Positions 6,745-13,812 of a stretch of DNA of 34,762 nucleotides are shown here, one piece after another. The stretch comes from a virus. Position numbers and translations under genes: made by a program. The notes beneath the pieces are model-generated. The model was not told the origin of the DNA and made no database searches. It saw nothing but the letters and a program-made list of their open reading frames with translations. The first letter of the stretch is position 1, and each line of letters starts with the position of its first letter. The stretch spans positions 1-34,762 of IMG/VR virus record IMGVR_UViG_3300037132_000037, one strand, 5' to 3'.

Positions 6745-7080
6745 ATGGGAAAAATGATTAGTGCAAAAATCAATCTTGAAAAGATTAAAGACGACCTTTT
6801 ATATGTCGGAGAAAAAGGAACATATCTGAATCTTACGATTTGGATCAACGAAGACAAGCCGGATAAATATGGCAACACAATTTCTATTCAGCAGACTACC
6901 AAAAAAAATGAGCCAAAAAACTATCTTGGAGAAGGTAAGTTTGTAGAGAAAAAAGAAGAGGAACAGTCTATTGAAGCCAAGGGCGAATGGCGTGGAAAGG
7001 TCGGGGTTAAGTCAATGAGTGACCCGAAAGATTTACCGGGAGCGGATATTGTACCGGACGGAGAAGAACCATTGTTTTGA
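6745..7080 (+). CDS. SSB-like protein with acidic tip
   Basis: 111 residues. The N-terminal half is strand-rich (YLNLTIWINED); the C-terminus is acidic and ends DIVPDGEEPLF, close in style to the acidic hydrophobic tip by which single-stranded DNA-binding proteins recruit partners. No classic SSB core signature was recognised, so this is a proposal from tail, size and place between exonuclease and NinB-like genes. A second in-frame ATG at 6754 is possible. Confidence 0.5.
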   Translation: MGKMISAKINLEKIKDDLLYVGEKGTYLNLTIWINEDKPDKYGNTISIQQTTKKNEPKNYLGEGKFVEKKEEEQSIEAKGEWRGKVGVKSMSDPKDLPGADIVPDGEEPLF

Positions 7081-7505
7081 AAAAAGTATCTGCCATAGGG
7101 ATTAAAGAGGACGGGAAAGCCTTCAGGGTAATCAATAGAGTTTTGTTGGATGTAGAACTATCTGGATTACCTAAAGGCCGTTACCGTCTTACTGTTGAAA
7201 AGCTACGAAAGAACAAATCAAACAGTCAACTCGCTTGGTTATATGGTCAAGTTTACCCTTTAGTCTTAACAGGACTGAATGATGCCGGATGGGAATTTAC
7301 TTCTTTGGATGAAGTTGATGAGTACTGCAAATCAATGTTTTCGAGTCGTGAAATACTTAACAGACATACCGGGGAAATATTGGACGTTCCGGGACTTAAA
7401 CGGAATATGTCAACCGTTGAAATGATGAGTTATGTTGAAGCCATAAGGGATTGGGCTTCTGAATATCTTAGCATAAACATACCTGATCCCGAAACAAACC
7501 TATGA
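7077..7505 (+). CDS. NinB-like recombination protein
   Basis: 142 residues, starting at TTG 7077 inside the upstream stop (TTGA overlap); no suitable ATG is near. It shows the family run KSNSQLAWLYGQVYPLV (about 47-63), then FSSREILN and a C-terminal helical region (STVEMMSYVEAIRDWASEYL) ending in IPDPE. This fits NinB/phage Orf-type proteins that help load recombination proteins on single-stranded DNA. The following gene is NinG-like, the same order as in the lambda nin region. Confidence 0.7.
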   Translation: MKKVSAIGIKEDGKAFRVINRVLLDVELSGLPKGRYRLTVEKLRKNKSNSQLAWLYGQVYPLVLTGLNDAGWEFTSLDEVDEYCKSMFSSREILNRHTGEILDVPGLKRNMSTVEMMSYVEAIRDWASEYLSINIPDPETNL

Positions 7506-7906
7506 AAAAACCCGTATCAATACCAAAACTAAAAACTAAGGCATTAAACCTTTATTCAGAGTATGTAAAGCTAAAAGCTCACAGCGAAGGAAGGTTATTC
7601 TGTTACACGTGCGGGAGTCCTTTACAGTTGAATACTTCTAATTGCCAATTAGGACATTATTTGTCCAGAGGTGCTTATCCTGGCCTTACGTTTCATCCTT
7701 ATAATTCGAGGCCTCAGTGTTACCGGTGCAACTGCCATTTGCATGGTGCTACTATTGAATTTCGGGAAAGGCTTATTATTGAACTTGGATTTGATAGTGT
7801 TAAAGAATTGGAAGATCAAAGACATATTCAGGTTAAATGGTCACGGTCAGATTTACATGAGATTATTGATAAATACTCAGGATTGATAAAAGAATTGAAA
7901 CAGTGA
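7502..7906 (+). CDS. ninG: NinG (Rap)-like Holliday-junction nuclease
   Basis: 134 residues. Two zinc-binding cysteine pairs (CYTC at 34-37 and CYRC at 73-76) flank GHYLSRGAYPGLTF (51-64), the core signature of NinG/Rap, which cuts branched recombination intermediates. The N-terminus PIPKLKTKAL-type (here SIPKLKTKALNLYSEYV) also fits. It overlaps the NinB-like gene by four bases. The stop codon falls inside promoter copy 3. Confidence 0.85.
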   Translation: MKKPVSIPKLKTKALNLYSEYVKLKAHSEGRLFCYTCGSPLQLNTSNCQLGHYLSRGAYPGLTFHPYNSRPQCYRCNCHLHGATIEFRERLIIELGFDSVKELEDQRHIQVKWSRSDLHEIIDKYSGLIKELKQ

Positions 7907-7946
7907 CTTTCGACATAAAATACTAATCCCACAATAAATATTTTTA
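7904..7946 (+). promoter_or_regulatory. TGAC-type promoter/operator module, copy 3
   Basis: TGACTTTCGACA (7904-7915), 23 bp, then TATTTTTA (7939-7946). The right half-site is the most divergent of the six copies, but the spacing is the same. The ATG at 7967 is 20 bases after the box. Confidence 0.6.
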
Positions 7947-7966
7947 CATAAACTAAAAACCCAAAG

Positions 7967-8080
7967 ATGCTTTATAACGACCATTTTCAAAACTTTAAGG
8001 TTTATCAAATACCGAAGGCGCAATTAGATATGTTTATAGAACGACCTGAAATAAGTTTAATTGAAATGATTGAGAAATAA
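7967..8080 (+). CDS. Very small protein
   Basis: 37 residues, hydrophilic and helical (PKAQLDMFIERPEISLIEMIEK). It starts after a leader aactaaaaacccaaag similar to that before 4309 and lies directly downstream of promoter copy 3. No known motif; could be a leader peptide or a small regulator. Confidence 0.45.
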   Translation: MLYNDHFQNFKVYQIPKAQLDMFIERPEISLIEMIEK

Positions 8081-8130
8081 CCCCTCAAAACTTTTTTAAT
8101 CGAATTGGATTGATTTATTGAAATAAAGAG

Positions 8131-8138
8131 TATATTTG
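8131..8138 (+). promoter_or_regulatory. Canonical-type promoter, -7 box TATATTTG
   Basis: TATATTTG is a full match to the Bacteroidota -7 box, with TTG elements 18-23 bases upstream. Unlike the six TGAC-type promoters it has no near-palindrome at 35 bp. It would serve the small ORF at 8163, the HNH gene and the replisome organiser. Confidence 0.5.
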
Positions 8139-8162
8139 TAATTGAATATTTAAAGTGTTACG

Positions 8163-8279
8163 ATGTTCAGAAAATTATTATTAAGCAATAAGGCCGGTTC
8201 CGGCTACAATATCCACGAAAGATTCGGTAACGCTTTTCTTAGTGGATTTTTTGTATCTGGTTCTGGCCTTTATATTTAA
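8163..8279 (+). CDS. Possible 38-residue peptide
   Basis: An ATG frame placed 24 bases after the TATATTTG box, ending six bases before the HNH gene. The peptide is basic at the start (MFRKLLLSNKAG) and Gly/Phe/Ser-rich afterwards. The stretch also holds a GC-rich inverted repeat (GCCGG-tt-CCGGC near 8189-8200) not typical of the AT-rich surroundings, so it could be an RNA element instead of a gene. Confidence 0.3.
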   Translation: MFRKLLLSNKAGSGYNIHERFGNAFLSGFFVSGSGLYI

Positions 8280-8285
8280 AGCGTT

Positions 8286-8720
8286 ATGAAAAAAAAGACT
8301 TATTCAGAGAAGTTAAAAAGTCCTCAATGGCAGAAGAAACGTCTTGAAATAATGAAACGTGATAAATTCACGTGTAAATTATGCGGAGATACTGAAACAA
8401 CATTACATGTTCATCATAAAGAATACATAGACGGTAACAATCCGTGGGAGTATGAAAATTCATATTTAGTAACTCTATGCGAAGACTGCCATACGGAAAT
8501 AGAGACTATTAAAAAAGACAATCCAGAAGTTTCTTTCGAAAAAATAAAGATTTTTAAGTCTGATAATTGGACTAACGGAAGTAAAATAATATTCACTAAA
8601 ACACCCCATAATTTAGCAATGTCAATTTATGATGATACCGGCAATTATGTATGTGGTTATAATTTTAACCGGGATATTCCTGATCTTATTAAGATATTAA
8701 AACAAGCGCAAAATGGCTAA
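8286..8720 (+). CDS. HNH endonuclease
   Basis: 144 residues. CKLC (30-33), HVHHKEYIDGNNPWEYEN (41-58) and CEDCH (65-69) form the zinc-ribboned HNH site. The N-terminus (SEKLKSPQWQKKRLEIMKRD) is typical of short phage HNH proteins. The C-terminal 70 residues are not recognised. It overlaps the replisome organiser start by eight bases. It could be a free-standing mobile endonuclease lodged in the replication module. Confidence 0.8.
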   Translation: MKKKTYSEKLKSPQWQKKRLEIMKRDKFTCKLCGDTETTLHVHHKEYIDGNNPWEYENSYLVTLCEDCHTEIETIKKDNPEVSFEKIKIFKSDNWTNGSKIIFTKTPHNLAMSIYDDTGNYVCGYNFNRDIPDLIKILKQAQNG

Positions 8721-9462
8721 AAGATTTACTGATACAAATAAATGGCGTAAGGACTTTATAAGGGGCTTACAAGGGGCTTATAAATTGCTTTGGTTGTATA
8801 TTCTTGATGAATGCGACCACGCCGGAATTTGGCACGTTGAATTAGACGTTGCAAGTTTAAGGATCGGGCATGAACTTGATGAGAAAAAAACACTCGAAGC
8901 ATTCAATGGTCATATTGTTGTTTTTGACAAAGGACATAAGTGGTTTATTCCTGACTTTATAGATTTTCAATATGGGGTTTTAAATCCTGAAAATAGGGCA
9001 CATAATTCTGTTTTAGAACTTTTGGAAAAATACAAACTTAAGGGGCATCTAAGGGGCTTACAAGGACGTAAGGATAAAGAAGAAGATAAAGAACAGGATA
9101 TGGATATGGTTAAAGAAGAAAGCGAAATTTTTGAAATTTTCAGAATAAGCTATCCGGGTACAAAAAGAGGGCATGATGCAGAATTTGAAAATCTAAAAAA
9201 GAAACACAAAGACTGGAAGAAAATTATTCCACTTTTATCTGACTCTTTAAATTATCAAAAATCAGCTCGTGAAATAAAAAGACTTTCGGGCGGGTTTATT
9301 CCTGAATGGAAAAACTTACAAACATGGATTAATCAAAAATGTTGGGAAGAAGAAATTGAAACTAATAATATATCAAATGGAACCAATAAAAAATCTAGCG
9401 GTGCAAGCAATGAAGCAATTGCAAGAATTATTGCCGAAAAATTCGGAACTGATTCTAATTAA
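8713..9462 (+). CDS. Replisome organiser / replication initiation protein
   Basis: 249 residues. The N-terminal winged-helix-like domain (KRFTDTNKW, then YKLLWLYILDECDHAGIW at 23-40 and VASLRIG) is followed by a charged linker (KDKEEDKEQDMDMVKEE, about 116-135). The C-terminal domain ends in FIPEWKNLQTWINQKCWEEE, the pattern of phage replisome organisers of the DnaD-related kind. Such proteins bind iterons within their own gene and help load the helicase. The gene contains two sets of 11-bp direct repeats, which encode the twice-occurring RGLQG. No helicase gene was found, so the host helicase is the expected partner. Confidence 0.7.
   Translation: MAKRFTDTNKWRKDFIRGLQGAYKLLWLYILDECDHAGIWHVELDVASLRIGHELDEKKTLEAFNGHIVVFDKGHKWFIPDFIDFQYGVLNPENRAHNSVLELLEKYKLKGHLRGLQGRKDKEEDKEQDMDMVKEESEIFEIFRISYPGTKRGHDAEFENLKKKHKDWKKIIPLLSDSLNYQKSAREIKRLSGGFIPEWKNLQTWINQKCWEEEIETNNISNGTNKKSSGASNEAIARIIAEKFGTDSN
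8749..9072. repeat. Two clusters of 11-bp iteron-like repeats, candidate origin
   Basis: Cluster A: AAGGACTTTAT (8749), AAGGGGCTTAC (8760), AAGGGGCTTAT (8771), head to tail. Cluster B: AAGGGGCATCT (9040), AAGGGGCTTAC (9051), AAGGACGTAAG (9062), head to tail. The 11-bp period puts each on the same DNA face. Both are inside the replisome-organiser gene, as with the lambda O gene and its origin. No further AAGGGGCTTAY copies were noticed elsewhere. Origin function is inference. Confidence 0.6.
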
Positions 9463-9850
9463 TGGCGAAGTAAGTCTTTACAATGGATCACTTTCAACTC
9501 CATGTGTAATACAAAATATTAAAAGAATTAAAAGTGCTTTCCCTTCTTTGCCTGAGGGTTTTTATGAGATATTTGCGGAAAGAATAATTGATTGTGTTTT
9601 TACAGATGAGAGGCTGGATGATGCGGTTAATAATGTAATTGATAATTGCGTTTATCCGACTCCAACTATTGCGCAATTTATTAGTTTTGATAAAAGAGTA
9701 AAGGTTTTTAAATATCCTGATATTATTAAAATGATTGAGGATGGAGACCCCGAAGCTTTCAGCCGTTATAAAAGAATTGAAATGCCAGGATTACCGGAGG
9801 CGGTTTGGATTCACGTGAATGACATTGCAAAGTATAAAATCAAAGTATGA
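9377..9850 (+). CDS. Replication-module protein of unknown function
   Basis: 157 residues from the ATG at 9377, which follows an A/T-rich leader; in-frame ATGs at 9356 and 9410 are alternatives. All overlap the end of the replisome organiser gene. The protein is soluble and mostly helical: LPEGFYEIFAERIIDCVFTDERL, then DAVNNVIDNC and TPTIAQFISFDKRV. It resembles a protein that follows the replisome organiser in Bacteroidota phages. A helicase-loader or initiator-partner role is suggested by place only; no ATPase motif is present. Confidence 0.6.
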   Translation: MEPIKNLAVQAMKQLQELLPKNSELILINGEVSLYNGSLSTPCVIQNIKRIKSAFPSLPEGFYEIFAERIIDCVFTDERLDDAVNNVIDNCVYPTPTIAQFISFDKRVKVFKYPDIIKMIEDGDPEAFSRYKRIEMPGLPEAVWIHVNDIAKYKIKV

Positions 9851-9890
9851 CATTTATCATTGCACGTTAAATTGATATTGTCGAATTTTA
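9848..9890 (+). promoter_or_regulatory. TGAC-type promoter/operator module, copy 4
   Basis: TGACATTTATCA (9848-9859), identical to copy 2, then 23 bp and GAATTTTA (9883-9890), which departs from TAnnTTTA at its first base. The ATG at 9904 is 13 bases after the box. Confidence 0.6.
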
Positions 9891-9903
9891 CAAAAAAAAA
9901 GTT

Positions 9904-10122
9904 ATGGAAATAATAACCAGTCAGACAGTAAAAATAAAGAAGCACCTCGAAAGTGGTAAAAGCATAACCCCGCTCGAAGCACTTTACATGTTCGGTTGCT
10001 GGGCTTTGAGTAGTCGGATCAGCGACCTGAGAAAACAAGGTGTAAATATCAAGTCCGAATTAATTGAGATTACATCAGCCGGAAAGACCAAAAGAATTTC
10101 TAAATATTCAATTATAAAATAA
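9904..10122 (+). CDS. Helix-turn-helix protein (HTH_39 type)
   Basis: 72 residues covering a single winged HTH: TVKIKKHLESGKSITPLEALYMFGCWALSSRISDLRKQGVNI is the classic pattern of this phage family (short helix, SITPLEAL, then SRISDLRKQG as recognition helix), with a C-terminal wing (KTKRISKYSI). It lies directly behind promoter copy 4, and its stop overlaps the next start. It could regulate early promoters or act at the origin. Confidence 0.75.
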   Translation: MEIITSQTVKIKKHLESGKSITPLEALYMFGCWALSSRISDLRKQGVNIKSELIEITSAGKTKRISKYSIIK

Positions 10123-10730
10123 TGGAATATACACCGGAAATAATAATAAAAACAGTATCGGACTTTTATAAAGTCCCTATCGAGATGACTGTTTCAACAA
10201 GTAGAAAAGGCGAATACATTACAGCCAGACAGGTATCAATGTATTTCATGCGGGAACTTATTGATAAAATGCCGTTAAGGGAAATAGGATTAAACTTTTC
10301 AGGAAAGGAAAGATTTAAATCTCATTGCACCGTATTACACGCCTGCAAGACTGTTAATAATATGATTGACACGGACAAATATTATGCAAAGAATATCAAT
10401 AAACTTCTTGAGCTATTTGAATGTGGAATTGACGAAATGCAAAAAGAGTCTGAAGATGAGTTTAGAACAAACGCACTTGTCTTTGAAAATACCCATTTAA
10501 GAAACGAGATAATAAAACTAAAGTCGGAATTAAGTAAATTACAGGGAGTCATTTATGGGCTGAAGGCTGCAAAAAAGCAGATCAAAATAACTAAACGGGA
10601 TTACGTCAAAAAGAAAATTGAACAACTCGAGAAGCCTAAAATTCAGGAACCGGAAAAAATGACTAATCCCTTTTCACACATTCCCGCACGTTCATACGAG
10701 TATAAATCTTATTCACCTCATAATAACTAA
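10122..10730 (+). CDS. DnaA domain IV-like protein with coiled-coil tail
   Basis: 202 residues. Residues 1-95 match the DNA-binding domain IV of DnaA: IIKTVSDFYKVPIEMT, RQVSMYFMREL (36-46), LREIGLNF and HCTVLHACKTV (68-78), which correspond to the basic loop and DnaA signature. No AAA+ ATPase part is present. After it come a coiled coil (about 108-140) and a basic, Pro-containing tail. It could bind DnaA-box-like sites at a phage origin, or compete with host DnaA. It starts at the stop of the HTH gene (TAATG). Confidence 0.8.
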   Translation: MEYTPEIIIKTVSDFYKVPIEMTVSTSRKGEYITARQVSMYFMRELIDKMPLREIGLNFSGKERFKSHCTVLHACKTVNNMIDTDKYYAKNINKLLELFECGIDEMQKESEDEFRTNALVFENTHLRNEIIKLKSELSKLQGVIYGLKAAKKQIKITKRDYVKKKIEQLEKPKIQEPEKMTNPFSHIPARSYEYKSYSPHNN

Positions 10731-10732
10731 CC

Positions 10733-11053
10733 ATGACACTAACTATTATTATCGTATTCTTTGCAATGGCACTTATTATCGGTGCATGGCTTTATTGCGA
10801 ACTCGTAAAAGAAGTATCCGCAGATACGGCTGAAAGTACTTATAACCTGACTTACTCAATGATTCAGAGCGACATTGATAGGGCAAAATTAACCCTTGAA
10901 AACTATCACGACATTGATGATAAGATTGAACGGTTAAGTAAATTGCCCGGGAATAACCCTGAAAAGACTGTGATTCTGGATTTGACCTTTCGGATTAAGT
11001 TTGAGAGGTTTATTGATGAACATTCACCGGAGGAAATATTTACAGGAGAATGA
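10733..11053 (+). CDS. Single-span membrane protein
   Basis: 106 residues: N-terminal hydrophobic helix (TIIIVFFAMALIIGAWLYC, about 4-22), then a soluble helical, acidic domain. Could be a membrane anchor for a host-directed function. Overlaps the methyltransferase gene by four bases. No family recognised. Confidence 0.55.
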   Translation: MTLTIIIVFFAMALIIGAWLYCELVKEVSADTAESTYNLTYSMIQSDIDRAKLTLENYHDIDDKIERLSKLPGNNPEKTVILDLTFRIKFERFIDEHSPEEIFTGE

Positions 11054-11586
11054 AACAGCCAATTATTTCAAGAGTTTGGGAAATGCCAAACAGTAATACA
11101 TTTAAAATTAAGTGTATTAATAAGTTAATTCATAAATATTATAGAGTTGATTTAAGGTGTGAAAGTATTGATCCTTTCGCTAATAAATCAAGGCTTGCAG
11201 GAATTACAAACGATCTAAATCCGATATATGGTTGTGATTATTCAATGGATGCTGTTGAATTTCTTAAAATATTTAAAAATAATTCTATTGATTTTGTTTT
11301 TTATGATCCGCCATATTCACTCAGACAGGTATCGGAATGTTATAAAAATGTAGGAATAGCCGTAACAACAGAAACAACTCAGAGCAGTTGGAGAACAAAA
11401 CATATAAATGAAATATCCCGCATTGTAAAACCGGATGGAATAGCAATGTGTTTTGGATGGAATAGTTCAGGAATAGGAAAAAAACGAGGATTTGAGTTAA
11501 TTGAAATATTATTAGTTGCACATGGTGGAAGTCATAATGATACTATTGTGACGGTTGAAAGGAAACTACCAACATTATTTACATGA
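11050..11586 (+). CDS. Solitary adenine-specific-type DNA methyltransferase
   Basis: 178 residues. DFVFYDPPYS (81-90) holds the DPPY catalytic motif of amino-methylating DNA methyltransferases. DPFANKS (41-47) stands where the SAM-binding D/F-x-G-x-G motif would be, and IVKPDGIAMCFGW follows as expected. The C-terminus GGSHNDTIVTVERK is typical of a small phage family annotated as adenine methyltransferase. No target-recognition domain or restriction partner is next to it, so it probably protects phage DNA or alters regulation. Confidence 0.7.
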   Translation: MKQPIISRVWEMPNSNTFKIKCINKLIHKYYRVDLRCESIDPFANKSRLAGITNDLNPIYGCDYSMDAVEFLKIFKNNSIDFVFYDPPYSLRQVSECYKNVGIAVTTETTQSSWRTKHINEISRIVKPDGIAMCFGWNSSGIGKKRGFELIEILLVAHGGSHNDTIVTVERKLPTLFT

Positions 11587-11810
11587 AGCAAACCAGCTTA
11601 AACGAGATTCAGCCGAATAGTTCAGCTGATCTTATAACCAAAATCGGGAAAGACAAAGTTAAAAAGTGTCATAAGCCCGACACTTCAAAAATGATCTCAA
11701 TAAGTGTTCCTTCATTGCGCCTGGTCTATTTCGTCAAGAATAAGACACGCATGGACAAACGGATTAGAGAGATAAAGAAATTAGGCAGAGAGTACTTTAT
11801 AAATAATTGA
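11583..11810 (+). CDS. Small basic hypothetical protein
   Basis: 75 residues, Lys-rich, with a central strand segment (MISISVPSLRLVYFV) and a basic C-terminal helix (RMDKRIREIKKLGREYF). Overlaps the methyltransferase stop by four bases. The basic helix suggests nucleic-acid contact, but no known fold was recognised. Confidence 0.55.
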   Translation: MKQTSLNEIQPNSSADLITKIGKDKVKKCHKPDTSKMISISVPSLRLVYFVKNKTRMDKRIREIKKLGREYFINN

Positions 11811-11811
11811 T

Positions 11812-12036
11812 ATGAAAAGCGAAAAGCAGATCAGAGAGAAAATTCTTCAACATGAGATTAAAATTGAAGAGCAGTTTAAAAAACCTATTCCTGATGTGGA
11901 AATATTAGACACTTTAAAAAAAGGAAGGATTGCATTATTCTGGATATTAATAGACAAGGACAAAGTAGAACCCGACGAACTTACTAAAAAGATTGAATGG
12001 GAAATAACCTGTCAGGAAGCAAGTAATTTATTTTAA
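11812..12036 (+). CDS. Small charged hypothetical protein
   Basis: 74 residues, helical, with alternating Lys/Glu (EKQIREKILQHEIKIEEQFKK). No membrane segment or cysteine motif. It begins one base after the upstream stop. Confidence 0.55.
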   Translation: MKSEKQIREKILQHEIKIEEQFKKPIPDVEILDTLKKGRIALFWILIDKDKVEPDELTKKIEWEITCQEASNLF

Positions 12037-12081
12037 CTTACCTTTGTCCTAATATTGAGATTATTCATTTAAAAAAGCGCA

Positions 12082-12492
12082 ATGAAACGTATGATAATTA
12101 TAATTTATTTAATAAGCTTCTTCCAAGTCCTCACAGCTCCGCCAAACGGTCTGATAACAATAATTCAGGATGAGCCGATATGTATTTATGATGTTTTGGT
12201 TAAAGCAATTGTGCAGGTCGAGTCTTCCGGCAATAGATATGCTTTTAATGAGAAAGAGGGGGCTTATGGATGCTTTCAGATTAGAGAATGCCGACTAAAG
12301 GATTACAACGCTGTAACAGGCCTTAAATTGACTTTAAACGATATGTATGATTATGAGATAAGCCGGAAGGTATTTCTTTTTTATACAAAAGGGCGGAGCT
12401 TTGAAATTATTTCCCGGGCGTGGTGTTCGGGAGAGTCGGGCAAATTAAAGTATTCACAGGCATATTGGGATAAAGTAAAACAGTTGATATGA
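12082..12492 (+). CDS. Secreted lytic transglycosylase-like enzyme
   Basis: 136 residues. N-terminal signal-like segment (MIIIIYLISFFQVLTA, 4-19), then the SLT/goose-lysozyme-like core: IVQVESSGNRYAF with catalytic-type Glu47, GAYGCFQI (61-67) and RLKDYNAVTG. Such enzymes cleave the glycan strand of peptidoglycan in the periplasm. A secreted wall enzyme in the early/middle region, far from the lysis cassette, could be a signal-arrest-type endolysin or a local wall-remodelling enzyme. Overlaps the next gene by four bases. Confidence 0.7.
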   Translation: MKRMIIIIYLISFFQVLTAPPNGLITIIQDEPICIYDVLVKAIVQVESSGNRYAFNEKEGAYGCFQIRECRLKDYNAVTGLKLTLNDMYDYEISRKVFLFYTKGRSFEIISRAWCSGESGKLKYSQAYWDKVKQLI

Positions 12493-12725
12493 AACAAAAG
12501 GTATTAGAAATGATTTCCAAAGGGCCTGATGAAGGAAATGAATGTCTGGCAGAAAAGATTGTAAGTCAATTTACCGAGTTCATTGAATGGAAGGATCATC
12601 CAAAGAATGAATTTAACACCTGCTTTAACGGAACCGATAAAACCCGTCCAAAGGTTTGTTATGAGAAAAAAGACAAACATTACACTTTGCAGGAATTGTT
12701 TACTTATTGGAATAATCATAAATAA
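12489..12725 (+). CDS. Small protein of the FxxFIxW family, copy 1
   Basis: 78 residues. FTEFIEWKDHP near the middle and HYTLQELFTYWNNH at the end match a pattern (F-x2-FI-x-W ... Y-[TS]-[LI]-x-[EQ]-[LV]-[FY]-x2) also seen in the proteins at 14210 and 15129. No known function. The shared pattern points to a paralogous set, present three times in the small-gene region. Confidence 0.6.
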   Translation: MKQKVLEMISKGPDEGNECLAEKIVSQFTEFIEWKDHPKNEFNTCFNGTDKTRPKVCYEKKDKHYTLQELFTYWNNHK

Positions 12726-12733
12726 TTAACAAA

Positions 12734-13006
12734 ATGGCAGATTACAGAATTAAGGAATATTGTGGTAGATACAATATCGAAATAAGAGGATATGAAGAAA
12801 AAGGTATTTTATGGTGGAAACATAAAGTATGGGGATGGGAAGGAACAAACTCATGGGGAGGGGTGCATTGGTGTTACCCGATAAGCCAACCATATAGTAA
12901 AACATACAAAACTATTAGCGGGGCTGTTAATCAAATTGCTAAATGGAAAGCGGGATTTCATTATTTTGATAGTGATGGAAATCCTATAAAAATATTAATA
13001 GAATAA
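12734..13006 (+). CDS. Small Trp-rich hypothetical protein
   Basis: 90 residues, rich in Trp, Gly and Tyr (ILWWKHKVWGWEGTNSWGG), with strands at both ends. No signal peptide or membrane helix. Function unknown. Confidence 0.55.
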   Translation: MADYRIKEYCGRYNIEIRGYEEKGILWWKHKVWGWEGTNSWGGVHWCYPISQPYSKTYKTISGAVNQIAKWKAGFHYFDSDGNPIKILIE

Positions 13007-13015
13007 GTAAAAGCA

Positions 13016-13058
13016 TGACATTTGTCAGGTTTTAAATGAAATCAAATAAATAAATTTG
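13016..13058 (+). promoter_or_regulatory. TGAC-type promoter/operator module, copy 5
   Basis: TGACATTTGTCA (13016-13027), the most symmetrical of the TGACA-type copies, then 23 bp and TAAATTTG (13051-13058), a perfect -7 box. It shares aaatcaaataaataaattt with copy 1. The ATG at 13081 is 22 bases after the box. Confidence 0.75.
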
Positions 13059-13080
13059 TTGAAATTAATAACTCAAAATT

Positions 13081-13185
13081 ATGTACAACGACGAAAAATG
13101 TATAAAAGAAAATCCAAATCCTGCAAAAGCAAAGGAATTGGTAAATGTAATTATGAACTGTACTATTTCAGCCCTTACCCGATAG
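13081..13185 (+). CDS. Very small protein (start and frame uncertain)
   Basis: 34 residues (MYNDEKCIKENPNPAKAKE then LVNVIMNC). It is the first ATG after promoter copy 5 and follows an A-rich leader. A second frame from 13098 to 13262 codes for a basic 54-residue product and overlaps it; codon use does not settle which is real. Bases 13186-13274 otherwise hold nothing I can name. Confidence 0.35.
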   Translation: MYNDEKCIKENPNPAKAKELVNVIMNCTISALTR

Positions 13186-13274
13186 GGACACTTTTAATCT
13201 CAGTGCTTAATTTAAGATTAAGGCAAAACAGGAAGAATTACCCGATAAAAGTATTTATGTAATTAATTGAATAA

Positions 13275-13433
13275 ATGAGTAAGAAAAAATATAGAATGGA
13301 AATATTTGAAACGGCAAAAGCACAATGTTTGCACTGTGGAAGATTCTTTATTAAGAAAACAGCTCATCAATGTACCGGAGGATATAGAAAGCATCATCAA
13401 AAATGGGTAGAGGTAAATAACTTGCAAGCATGA
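13275..13433 (+). CDS. Small basic Cys/His protein, zinc-finger-like
   Basis: 52 residues with CLHC (18-21 region), HQC and KHH, enough for one zinc site, in a Lys-rich background. Overlaps the next gene by four bases (ATGA). Too short for many gene finders. A nucleic-acid-binding role is plausible only. Confidence 0.55.
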   Translation: MSKKKYRMEIFETAKAQCLHCGRFFIKKTAHQCTGGYRKHHQKWVEVNNLQA

Positions 13434-13606
13434 AAAAAGATACAAGCGTTTGGATATTTTTCAATAAAGAATCAATCCGCATGACTCACGATTCCAAGCG
13501 GTTTCTTTATGCTAAGTTTCCTGAAGGAGAAATTAAGCTGACTTTGAAAGATTCAGACGGTAAAATCCTGGATAGAATTAAACTTAAAGACCTGTATAAC
13601 AAATGA
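13430..13606 (+). CDS. Small hypothetical protein
   Basis: 58 residues, strand-rich (TSVWIFFNKESIRM, then GEIKLTLKDSDGKILDRIKL). ATGA overlaps at both ends with its neighbours show it is one link of a tightly coupled run. Function unknown. Confidence 0.55.
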   Translation: MKKDTSVWIFFNKESIRMTHDSKRFLYAKFPEGEIKLTLKDSDGKILDRIKLKDLYNK

Positions 13607-13806
13607 AAAGCGAACTACAAACCAAAATAGAGTCAATGCCGATTAAAGATATTGCGGCGTGGATTGAAGAGAACTGTGTGGAGAGTGATGAATTGCGTGG
13701 CGAATTAATTAAGTTTTATTGCTGGTATTCTGATAATATTGGAAGTATTGAGGAATATAGCCATAATGCTATTGATGTGATTGATGAATATTTAAAATCT
13801 AATTAA
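13603..13806 (+). CDS. Small acidic hypothetical protein
   Basis: 67 residues, acidic and helical (DIAAWIEENCVESDELRGEL and YSHNAIDVIDEYLKSN). No known motif. Coupled to the upstream gene by a four-base overlap. Confidence 0.55.
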   Translation: MKSELQTKIESMPIKDIAAWIEENCVESDELRGELIKFYCWYSDNIGSIEEYSHNAIDVIDEYLKSN

Positions 13807-13812
13807 TGAGCC

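Noticed and set aside
8189-8200. tRNA or riboswitch at the GC-rich inverted repeat GCCGG-tt-CCGGC
   Set aside because: No cloverleaf or anticodon arm could be drawn and the loop is only two bases; it is noted with the 8163 peptide instead.
13056-13262. 68-residue frame starting at TTG 13056
   Set aside because: The TTG overlaps the -7 box of promoter copy 5 and would lie before the likely transcript start. A shorter version from 13098 remains possible and is noted under 13081.
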